From Thalassospira profundimaris (GTDB lineage: Bacteria > Pseudomonadota > Alphaproteobacteria > Rhodospirillales > Thalassospiraceae), in the NCBI RefSeq assembly GCF_003326755.1, contig NZ_JPWH01000001.1, positions 30,227 through 94,226 on the forward strand: a DNA stretch of 64,000 nt. The letters run 5' to 3'. The notes beneath the pieces are model-generated. The model did no database searches, was not told the origin of the DNA, and worked only from the letters and a program-made list of their open reading frames with translations. Positions 46,232-53,804 of this stretch are shown here, one piece after another (the stretch's first letter is position 1; every line of letters begins with the position of its first letter). The position numbers and the translations under genes were made by a program.

Positions 46232-46241
46232 TTATCTATAA
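46232..46241. promoter_or_regulatory. BioR box before bioR
   Basis: TTATCTATAA, an exact match to the BioR recognition sequence described for alphaproteobacteria. It ends four bases before the bioR ATG, so bound BioR should block its own transcription or initiation. Confidence 0.88.
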
Positions 46242-46245
46242 AATT

Positions 46246-46896
46246 ATGGATCACGATAAAGACACCACGATTACCGGCAAAATCACCCGCCAGCTGGCAG
46301 ACCGGATTATTGCCGGGCACATCGCACCGGGCACCAAATTAAGACAGGACCACCTGGCCGAGGAATTTGGTGCCAGCCACGTTCCCGTGCGCGAGGCCTT
46401 TCGTCGCCTCGAAGCCCAGGGACTGGTGGTCAGCGAACCGCGCCGGGGGGTTCGGGTTGCCAGTTTCGATATTGCCGAAGTACGCGAAGTCGCCGAAATG
46501 CGCGCCTCTCTTGAGGTTTTGGCCCTGCGCCATGCCGCCCCGCACCTGACCAGCGCCATTCTGGACGAGGCCGAAGCCATTAATCGTGCCGGGGAAAATG
46601 CCGCCGATGTCCGGGCCTGGGAGGAAACCAATCGCGCCTTTCACCGCCTGATCCTGAGCCCGTGTAACATGCCGCGCCTGCTGGCAACAATTGATGATTT
46701 GCATGCTGCCAGTGCACGTTTCCTGTTTTCCGGCTTTCGCCTGGAGTGGGAAGCCCCGACCGACCAGGATCATCGCGCCATCCTGAAAGCCCTGCGCGAA
46801 CGGCAGTTTGATGTCGCCGCCGCCACCCTGGCCCGTCATGTTAAATGGATTGGCAGCAAACCGGGCATCAAACCCCGCCTGCAAAATCGCGCCTGA
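46246..46896 (+). CDS. bioR: GntR-family biotin regulator BioR
   Basis: A 216-residue GntR/FCD regulator. The winged helix includes LAEEFGASHVPVREAFRRLE and EPRRGVRV, and the C-terminal helical domain has FHRLILSPCNMPRLL and a late DHRAILKALRERQFD. It is assigned as BioR because the BioR box overlaps its own 5' region and two more exact boxes lie before bioY-bioB, immediately downstream. The ATG at 46246 is close to the box and has no good ribosome site; a TTG at 46189 would give a longer N-terminus. Confidence 0.9.
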   Translation: MDHDKDTTITGKITRQLADRIIAGHIAPGTKLRQDHLAEEFGASHVPVREAFRRLEAQGLVVSEPRRGVRVASFDIAEVREVAEMRASLEVLALRHAAPHLTSAILDEAEAINRAGENAADVRAWEETNRAFHRLILSPCNMPRLLATIDDLHAASARFLFSGFRLEWEAPTDQDHRAILKALRERQFDVAAATLARHVKWIGSKPGIKPRLQNRA

Positions 46897-46989
46897 GCGG
46901 CATACCCATCGCCCAAAATCCCGCTCTGATCCCACACCCCGCCCTGTTTTCTGGTTCGGGCCGTTCTGTTCGCATACGATTTTCCAATT

Positions 46990-46999
46990 TTATAGATAA
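46990..46999. promoter_or_regulatory. BioR box, distal site of bioYB
   Basis: TTATAGATAA, the exact reverse complement of TTATCTATAA, 183 bases before the bioY start. Confidence 0.8.
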
Positions 47000-47065
47000 A
47001 AATTATATTTATAAAACAAACAATTAACAGGAACTCGTTTTCCGAAAGCCTCAAAACTGACCCTG

Positions 47066-47075
47066 TTATCTATTT
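47066..47075. promoter_or_regulatory. Weak BioR-like box
   Basis: TTATCTATTT matches the box at eight of ten positions and lies between the two exact boxes. It may be a minor site or chance. Confidence 0.35.
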
Positions 47076-47129
47076 TTGCATTGATTTCAACCGCCAGCCG
47101 CGACGTAATTAATAGATGAGATTCGTATT

Positions 47130-47139
47130 TTATCTATAA
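47130..47139. promoter_or_regulatory. BioR box, proximal site of bioYB
   Basis: Exact TTATCTATAA, 43 bases upstream of the bioY start codon, at a position fit for repression of the bioY-bioB promoter. Confidence 0.88.
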
Positions 47140-47172
47140 TTTTACCTGCCCGCCCTGGAGGATCAGATCATC

Positions 47173-47790
47173 ATGCGAAACACGACTGTCGAACCTGCAC
47201 AGACCCATCCCCATCCGGCCCCCGGCACACACACACCCCGTTCATCCGGCACAACAGGACTGAAATACGGCCTGATCATGGTGGCGGGTATTGCCGTCCT
47301 TACAGCAAGTGCCAAGGTTACACTTCCCTTCTGGCCCGTTCCCATGACCCTGCAAACCCTTGCTGTTATGGCAATTGCGCTAACGGTTGGGCCCCGCCTT
47401 GCCTGCGCAACCCTGTTTGGTTATCTGGCAGCGGGGGCGGCGGGCCTGCCGGTTTTTGCCGGAACCCCTGAACGCGGCATTGGCCTTGCCTATATGGTCG
47501 GGCCCACGGGCGGCTATATGCTGGGCTATCTGGTGGCCTCCTGGCTGGTTGGCACCTATGCCCGCGGGCGCTCCGTCCTGGCCCGTTTTGGCATCATGAT
47601 GGCCGCGATGATCCCGGTTTACGGCCTTGGCCTGGCGTGGCTTGCGGTTTATGTACCGCTACACCAGGTTGTCGCCTATGGCTTTAGCCCGTTTATTTTG
47701 GGCGACGCCCTGAAAATCGCCCTTGTTGCCCTGGCGAGTGCCGCCTGCGCCCGTTTGGTAAAGCAGACAAACGGGGATCGCGCATCATGA
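47173..47790 (+). CDS. bioY: Biotin transporter substrate-binding membrane protein BioY
   Basis: BioY (205 residues) is the biotin-binding S component of ECF-type uptake and can work alone in some bacteria. It has about six hydrophobic segments, with [18 protein letters not shown] and [15 protein letters not shown] as family signatures. GGAGGA lies 11-16 bases before the ATG. Its stop overlaps the bioB start (ATGA). No bioM/bioN ATPase genes are adjacent. Expression should be repressed by BioR when biotin is ample. Confidence 0.95.
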   Translation: MRNTTVEPAQTHPHPAPGTHTPRSSGTTGLKYGLIMVAGIAVLTASAKVTLPFWPVPMTLQTLAVMAIALTVGPRLACATLFGYLAAGAAGLPVFAGTPERGIGLAYMVGPTGGYMLGYLVASWLVGTYARGRSVLARFGIMMAAMIPVYGLGLAWLAVYVPLHQVVAYGFSPFILGDALKIALVALASAACARLVKQTNGDRAS

Positions 47791-48779
47791 ACCATCTTTC
47801 GGCACAAAACCCGGCGACGGATCAAACCCTGCGCCATGACTGGACAACAGACGAGATCGAGGCGATTTATCGCCTGCCCCTGCTCGACCTGGTCGGCCGC
47901 GCCAACGCGGTGCATCGCGCACATCACAACCCCGACAAGGTGCAAAAGGCCAGCCTGCTCTCGATCAAAACCGGTGGTTGCCCCGAAGATTGCGCCTATT
48001 GCCCGCAATCAGCCCATCACCGCGAGGTCAAACTGGCAAAAGAACACCTTATGGACCCCGCCAGCGTCATCGAGATGGCCACACGCGCCAGACAGGCCGG
48101 GGCAGAGCGGTTTTGCATGGGGGCGGCCTGGCGGCGCGCGCGCGACGGCGCGGCCTTTGATGCCGTGATTGACATGGTACGTGGTGTGCGCGATTTGGGA
48201 ATGGAGGCCTGTGTGACGCTCGGCATGCTCGAAACCCGCCATGCCGAACGTTTGGCCGCCGCCGGATTAACCGCCTATAACCACAATCTGGATACCAGCC
48301 CGGAATATTACAGCCAGATCATCTCCACCCGCACCTATCAGGACCGCCTTGATACCCTGGCTGCCGTGCGCGGTGCGGGGATCGAGCTGTGTTGTGGTGG
48401 CATTATCGGCATGGGCGAAAGCATTCGCGACCGCGCATCCATGCTTCAGGTTCTTGCCGGGTTTGCCCCGCACCCCGAAAGTGTTCCGATTAACGCGCTG
48501 GTGCCGGTGGCGGGCACACCACTGGCCCATCAGGCCCCGGTGGATGCGCTTGAACTGGTCCGCATGATTGCAACAGCCCGCATCACCATGCCCAAATCCA
48601 CGGTGCGCCTGTCAGCCGGGCGTACCAGCCTGAACCGCGAGACGCAAATCATGTGCCTGTTGGCCGGAGCCAATTCGGTGTTTTACGGCGAAAAACTTCT
48701 GACAACCCCCAACCCGGAAGAAAACAGCGACAGCGCCCTTTTTGCCGCCCTGGGGCCAATCCCGGCGACAGCGGCCTAA
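47787..48779 (+). CDS. bioB: Biotin synthase
   Basis: BioB (330 residues), a radical-SAM enzyme that inserts sulfur into dethiobiotin. The 4Fe-4S triad is Cys65, Cys69 and Cys72 in [16 protein letters not shown]. Other conserved parts are [34 protein letters not shown] and [12 protein letters not shown]. It is translationally coupled to bioY. bioF, bioD and bioA are not in the window, so pathway completion depends on other loci or on imported precursor. Confidence 0.97.
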   Translation: MNHLSAQNPATDQTLRHDWTTDEIEAIYRLPLLDLVGRANAVHRAHHNPDKVQKASLLSIKTGGCPEDCAYCPQSAHHREVKLAKEHLMDPASVIEMATRARQAGAERFCMGAAWRRARDGAAFDAVIDMVRGVRDLGMEACVTLGMLETRHAERLAAAGLTAYNHNLDTSPEYYSQIISTRTYQDRLDTLAAVRGAGIELCCGGIIGMGESIRDRASMLQVLAGFAPHPESVPINALVPVAGTPLAHQAPVDALELVRMIATARITMPKSTVRLSAGRTSLNRETQIMCLLAGANSVFYGEKLLTTPNPEENSDSALFAALGPIPATAA

Positions 48780-48834
48780 AACATCCACTCCCCCGAACCC
48801 TGCGCCCGCCCCGAAATGGCGCAAGGTTCATCCT

Positions 48835-48867
48835 GGCGAAGGCCACCCCACCGGCCTTCGCCTTTTT
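48835..48867 (+). terminator. Terminator of bioYB
   Basis: Perfect stem GGCGAAGGCC (48835-48844) with GGCCTTCGCC (48853-48862), then TTTTT. Confidence 0.93.
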
Positions 48868-48892
48868 CAGGATCAGCACTTCTTACGTCCCA

Positions 48893-48926
48893 AAACAAAA
48901 AACGGCCCCTCAGGATAAAGGAGCCG
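48893..48926 (-). terminator. Terminator of the P-type ATPase gene
   Basis: Read on the minus strand, CGGCTCCT pairs with AGGGGCCG (48903-48910 and 48919-48926, one G-T pair) and is followed by TTTTTTGTTTTG. It lies 25 bases past the stop. Confidence 0.8.
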
Positions 48927-48950
48927 CCTTTTGAAATTGTTCTGCCCCCC

Positions 48951-51587
48951 TTAATGGGAATGCAGGCTTTGTGTCACACAGGCCAGGTGCCGTGCCTGCC
49001 GGGCTTCGCGGAATGTCAGCAGGCGATAGGCCATGATCTTGAACCCGCTTTCGATCAAAAACCAGACCAGGGCATAGGCCCAGACGATCAGGGCGTATTT
49101 CCAGCCAATCGGCGCAATGAACCAGCCATACACCGCCGCCAGAGTGCCGATAATCTGGGTGATTTCGGTGGCGACAAACAGCTTCAGGCTGGGCCAGGGT
49201 TTTTTCCAGATCGCACCATCATTGCGTGTCAGGTAAATCGTCAAATGCCCGGCCACCAGCAATTTCAGGAAGATCAGAGTTTGAATCTGGTCTTTGGGAA
49301 GCGCGGTATAGCGTTCGGCAATCCACAACAGCAAAAACGATTCACAGACCCCGATCACCCCCAGCAACCCGGCAATGATCAGGGTGCGCGACATGTCCCA
49401 TTTCACCGGTTTGGGTGAAATCGGCGCATTGTCATAGGCAATCATCATGATCGGGAAGTCATTCAACAGGGCCAGCAGAACAATCATCACCGCAGTGACG
49501 GGATAAAAGTTGAACACCAGAATCGAAATCGTCATGAACAGCAACACACGGATCGTCTCGGCAATGCGATAGGTCGCATAGCTTGCCATGCGTTCAAAAA
49601 TACGGCGCGCTTCCTCGATGGCCGTTGTAATCACCGACAGGCCCGGCGCGGTTAACACCAGGTCGGCTGCGGCCCGGGCGGCATCGGTCGCGCCGCTCAC
49701 GGCAATGCCGACATCGGCCTGTTTTAAGGCCGGGGCATCATTTACGCCGTCGCCGGTCATGCCGATGATATGACCACGGTCCTGCAATTCCTTGACGATG
49801 GCATATTTATGTTCGGGAAACACCCGGGCATAGCCATCGGCCTGCTCGATCGCCGCTGCATTAATCGCCGGTTTGCCGTCGCCAAAGGCCTGATCGGCAG
49901 GCAGTATGTTACTGCCCATCCCCAGGGAGGCGGCAATCTGACGGCCAATCGCTTCATGGTCGCCCGTCACCATTTTAATATCCACCCCCATTGCGGCGGC
50001 TTCGCGAACGGTTTGGGCGGCATCTTCACGGGGCGGGTCAAATAACGGCAGCAGACCCAGGAACTGCCATTGGTCTTGGTTTGCCTCGGGTGCATCACCT
50101 TTCGCCATCACACGCCGGGCCACCCCGATGGTGCGATAGCCACGTGATGCCATGTCATTTACGGCATTTGTCACTTTATAAGATAAAGTATCATCCGGGT
50201 TCACCAGTTTTAAAATCACCTGGGGTGCCCCCTTGGCAACCTGCCACTCGCTGGCCCCATCGGCGATTGTCGCTTCGGCCCGCTTGGACACCGGGTCAAA
50301 GGGATGAAAGGCCTTTGTTTGCCACAAGGGCGGTATAACCACATCACCAAGGCCGCCCATCACCGCCTGGTCAATGGCATCACCGCCTTCGCTGCGCGAG
50401 GCCATTGCCGCCGCCAACAAAAGATCATTGCGGTCCTGTGCGGCCAGAACAACCGGGTCGCCCAATGTCAGGCGGTTTTGCGTCAGGGTGCCGGTTTTAT
50501 CGGAACATAAAATATCGATCCCGGCCAATTCCTCGATCGCGACAAGGCGCGACACAATGGCTTTCAGGCGGGCCAGTTTTTCCGCCCCCACGGCCATTGT
50601 CACCGACAGGACCGCCGGCAACGCCACCGGAATGGCCGCCACTGTCAGGATCAGGGCGAACAGCACCGTTTCAAACCACGGGTCGCCACGATACAGGGCG
50701 ACCATCAAAATCAGGGCAACCAGCCCCAATGTGGAGAGGATCAGGAAATTGCCGATCCGCAATACCGCCTTTTGGAAATGCGAAACATTCCCGGCATTTT
50801 GCACAAGACGGGCAGTTTTGCCGAAATAGGTATTCATGCCCGTTGCCGTAATTTGCGCGGTCATTTCACCCATTTTGGCGATGGAACCGGAATAAACCTC
50901 ATCGCCGATTTTTTTATCCACCGGCAGGGATTCCCCGGTCAGGGCGGATTGATCCACCGCCAGATAATCCCCATCCACCAGCCGGGCATCAGCGGGAATG
51001 ATATTGCCCAAACGCAGCGACACAATATCGCCGCACACCAGGTCACGGGCCGGGATGTCGCGCCATTTGCCATCGCGCAATACCCTGGCACTCAGGGCCA
51101 ATTGGTTTTTCAGGGCGGCAATGGCGTTATCGGCCTTGTATTCCTGCCAAAAACCAACCCCGGCATTAAGCAGCAACATGATCAGGATAATGGCAAAATC
51201 CGCCCAATGCTGAACGGCGGCAGATAAAATGGCGGCAACCTCGATCATCCAGGGGATCGGCCCCCAGAAATAGGAGGCCAGCTTCCACCAGACATTGCGG
51301 GTCTGTTCGGCAATCACATTGGGGCCATCGCTTTCAAGCCGCCTTTGCGCGGTGGCTGTCTCAAGGCCCTGTTGCAGGCTGGTGGGATTTTCAAGCGGGG
51401 TTGCTTCAACCTGTGGCGAAGCCAGGGATGAAGAAGCGGCAGAGGACGAAGGAGAAGGAGAGGAAGAGGAAGAGGAAGAGGAAGAGGAAGAGGAAGTCAG
51501 GGTAGATTTTGAGGTCGGGGCAGGGGAGGATGAATTTTGAGAGTGGTGCGCGTGATTGTTGTCCTGCCCATCCAGTTCATGTGACAT
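48951..51587 (-). CDS. P-type ATPase, proton-efflux type
   Basis: An 878-residue P-type ATPase of the plasma-membrane proton pump class. Visible are VDQSALTGESLPV (actuator TGE), the PVALPAVLSVTMAVG membrane helix before SDKTGTLTQNR (phosphorylated Asp), the nucleotide-domain KGAPQVIL and the hinge GMTGDGVNDAPALKQADVGI. About ten membrane segments are present. The first 60 residues are a soluble, Ser/Pro-rich, low-complexity tail with a run of 12 serines, encoded by a hexanucleotide repeat. The likely ion is H+, from class resemblance only. It forms a single-gene unit with a 788-base upstream region. Confidence 0.92.
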   Translation of the reverse strand: MSHELDGQDNNHAHHSQNSSSPAPTSKSTLTSSSSSSSSSSSSPSPSSSAASSSLASPQVEATPLENPTSLQQGLETATAQRRLESDGPNVIAEQTRNVWWKLASYFWGPIPWMIEVAAILSAAVQHWADFAIILIMLLLNAGVGFWQEYKADNAIAALKNQLALSARVLRDGKWRDIPARDLVCGDIVSLRLGNIIPADARLVDGDYLAVDQSALTGESLPVDKKIGDEVYSGSIAKMGEMTAQITATGMNTYFGKTARLVQNAGNVSHFQKAVLRIGNFLILSTLGLVALILMVALYRGDPWFETVLFALILTVAAIPVALPAVLSVTMAVGAEKLARLKAIVSRLVAIEELAGIDILCSDKTGTLTQNRLTLGDPVVLAAQDRNDLLLAAAMASRSEGGDAIDQAVMGGLGDVVIPPLWQTKAFHPFDPVSKRAEATIADGASEWQVAKGAPQVILKLVNPDDTLSYKVTNAVNDMASRGYRTIGVARRVMAKGDAPEANQDQWQFLGLLPLFDPPREDAAQTVREAAAMGVDIKMVTGDHEAIGRQIAASLGMGSNILPADQAFGDGKPAINAAAIEQADGYARVFPEHKYAIVKELQDRGHIIGMTGDGVNDAPALKQADVGIAVSGATDAARAAADLVLTAPGLSVITTAIEEARRIFERMASYATYRIAETIRVLLFMTISILVFNFYPVTAVMIVLLALLNDFPIMMIAYDNAPISPKPVKWDMSRTLIIAGLLGVIGVCESFLLLWIAERYTALPKDQIQTLIFLKLLVAGHLTIYLTRNDGAIWKKPWPSLKLFVATEITQIIGTLAAVYGWFIAPIGWKYALIVWAYALVWFLIESGFKIMAYRLLTFREARQARHLACVTQSLHSH
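51461..51496. repeat. Hexanucleotide microsatellite (AGGAAG)6
   Basis: Six uninterrupted copies of AGGAAG on the plus strand, coding on the minus strand for most of the poly-serine run near the P-ATPase N-terminus. Copy-number change would add or remove pairs of serines without breaking the frame. Confidence 0.93.
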
Positions 51588-52375
51588 GGCATGGTTTCCG
51601 TAAACAACAGATCGAAAAACAGACTATGCGCCCCGTCTGGCACCCCAACCTTGAGGGAAATCAAAATTTACCGCGAAATTTTAAAATCCAATTGATTAAA
51701 AACTTTGCCCATTTTCCTGAAAATAAACCCTTTTACGCCACGACAGATAACACTTCACACTAAAGTGACAGCGAAAATCACCCCCAAAAAGACCAGAACG
51801 CCGAAACAGGACCAAGAGCACACAAAACGCCGCAACAGCAAGCCGCATGGGCAGCGGACAGCATGGCCGGGCGGAAGATTTGCTATTTTAATAACTTCAG
51901 AAATTACTTTAATTTTTGAACTGCTTTTTAAAGGATAAACCTCCACCTCAAAAAAGAGATATATCATCCTATAATAAAAGTATAAATACACCATACATAT
52001 GTCTGGATCGGGAGGGATCCAAACCAAATATCATCGCCCTGCAGAAGCATCACAAAACCGGTTTTTTGCAAAACAACCAAGGCCTGTTTTGAGCAACCCC
52101 GTTAAATGACACCACTCGCCAAATAGTTCAAAATTTGAACTACTTTGTCAGGAAGCTACCGCAACTGTCTGTTTTGGGGAACTTTCCACAATCACATATG
52201 CCGATGACTAATTTTCGCCCGATCAGGGCATTTTCAGGTCAATCGACGGGCAAATTTTGCGGCATGTTTTGCAGGCGGCATGGCTCTGTGTCGCCCCCTC
52301 AATAAGACAAAATGGCACAGGCCAATAGCCCCAATGCACAGGGGCATCACAACACAGGGGAGAAGGGAGGATTTA
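51588..52375. other. Large AT-rich intergenic region
   Basis: 788 bases with no convincing gene, clearly richer in A+T than its surroundings around 51880-52130. It should carry the P-ATPase promoter on the minus strand. It holds the palindrome at 52124-52142 and a further TTTGAACT half site at 51915-51922. Confidence 0.6.
52124..52142. promoter_or_regulatory. Perfect 9+1+9 inverted repeat
   Basis: TAGTTCAAAATTTGAACTA is perfectly symmetric around a central A. It lies in the AT-rich region upstream of the P-ATPase gene and downstream-facing the CHAP gene end, so it is operator-like. No regulator is identified. Confidence 0.6.
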
Positions 52376-52993
52376 TCAGTTGGCTTCGGCTGTTTCGCTG
52401 GGCTGATAGATAAAGCCATGCGCCGGATAAATCCGGCCATAGGTGCCAATCGTGTTCATCAGCCGCAATTGGGTCCAGTCATTTTTCGGCGATACGTCCT
52501 CGACCGGCTGGCGTAAATGAACCTTGCCCCGGGTGCGCGAATCACTGCCCCAATTGGCCTGGTTCACCAGAATATGGCGCTTGTCCAACACAGCCGACAC
52601 AACTGCAACATGGCCATATCGCAAACGTTTGGTTTTTTTGAAAGCCAGGACCGAACCCACAACAGGCTTGCTGCCGCGTTTATACTGGTTTCTGGCCTGC
52701 GACCACCAGGTCCAGGCATCGCCATAAATTTCAATACCGGAAACGGCCCGTGCATAGGGCACGCATTGCAAAAATTCGTCGGTCGGCGGAAAACTGTTTA
52801 AACGGGATGACGGCAGGGAAATATGGGCAACCTGGGTTACGCGGGGATCACGGACATCATCGGCATCACGATTGAAATCTGGCTGGACGGAAACACCGGT
52901 CGCACTATTGGCGTTGGAAAAACACCCGGCAAGAACCAAACTGAGACAGACAATCGCAAACTGACGCATCCAACGCCCCCCAAATAACTGCAT
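52376..52993 (-). CDS. CHAP-domain lipoprotein, probable peptidoglycan amidase/peptidase
   Basis: A 205-residue exported protein with a lipoprotein signal (LSLVLAGC, Cys as lipid site) and a CHAP domain. The catalytic cysteine is in LQCVPYARAVSG, the histidine in RYGHVAVVSAVL, and the polar third residue probably the Asn in ILVNQANWG. CHAP enzymes cut peptidoglycan cross-bridge or stem bonds. MRQFAIV at 52969 may be the true start, as it gives a better signal sequence. It stands alone between two long gaps. Confidence 0.88.
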   Translation of the reverse strand: MQLFGGRWMRQFAIVCLSLVLAGCFSNANSATGVSVQPDFNRDADDVRDPRVTQVAHISLPSSRLNSFPPTDEFLQCVPYARAVSGIEIYGDAWTWWSQARNQYKRGSKPVVGSVLAFKKTKRLRYGHVAVVSAVLDKRHILVNQANWGSDSRTRGKVHLRQPVEDVSPKNDWTQLRLMNTIGTYGRIYPAHGFIYQPSETAEAN

Positions 52994-53804
52994 TCCACCA
53001 TATCCTGTCGATGTTTAAACAAGTGTTTACACAGTTCCTTTTGCGCCCATCAAAATGACACAAAAAATAAAGTCCGTCCCGTCGCACAGCGTGCCCTGCC
53101 GCGCGCCGAATACGGCACAATACCGCCAAAAACAGCGGCGGTTAAAAAGCTCATTACACGGCCTTGCGGGGTGTTGTCGATAGCCAAATGCAATGCCGTT
53201 TACAAAGCCCTGCAGCCTTTCTGGCATACATCCCCATGCCGTTGGCCCGCAAAATGGAAACCCGGCCAAACACCTGGAACAAACAGGTCACTTTACGCGT
53301 CTGCCCCCAAGCAGCGCAGCATCACAAGCCCTATCACAAACCCTTGAAAAACAGGAAAATCACCAACCAGGAAGGTGCAAAACATTCAGAATCACGATCC
53401 CGGAACGGCCCATACGGGACGCCTACGGGACTCATACCGGGACCACACTGGCCCGTTGCAGCGCCCGACAGCCCGTTTTAAAACCGGCATCCCCTCGAAC
53501 AAAAAATCACCTTGAAACACCATCGACCAACATCATCGCCGGGCAAAACGGAATCGCCTGATAATCCCTTATCTTTGCATGTCAGGCCTGTATCAAAGAA
53601 TCAGATACCAGAAAACACCGTCTTTCTTGACGGAAGGTGCCTGGCAACGCCATGATTTCCCCACATATAATAAATATAATCATAATCGATGAATAGGACC
53701 GGCACGCACGATCAAAAGCCATAAGGCCTGGCAAACAGGCGGCCAGAGAAACCGGACCATATTCCTGCCGCCACGTGCAACAGCACTGTTAGGGAAGGCC
53801 GCCC
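52994..53804. other. Large intergenic region
   Basis: 811 bases with no convincing gene; ORFs in all frames look like chance. It contains three degenerate 11-base units sharing TAC-(C)-GGGAC at 53412-53445 and a small hairpin CCGTC/GACGG near 53617-53635. Promoters for both flanking genes are expected here. Confidence 0.5.
53412..53445. repeat. Short degenerate tandem repeat
   Basis: Three adjacent units, ATACGGGAC, CTACGGGAC and ATACCGGGAC, spaced 11-12 bases apart. Iteron-like in form, but too few and too short to call a binding array. Confidence 0.4.

Noticed and set aside
51295..51540. Plus-strand ORF with a poly-glutamate run
   Set aside because: It arises from the same hexanucleotide repeat that encodes serines in the P-ATPase; the opposite frame is the real gene.
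51755..52027. 90-codon minus-strand ORF in the AT-rich gap
   Set aside because: Hydrophobic look comes from AT-rich codons; there is no good start site and it has no recognisable features.
53193..53561. 122-codon ORF in the long gap
   Set aside because: No ribosome site, no recognisable domain and low-quality composition; overlaps other chance ORFs in this gap.
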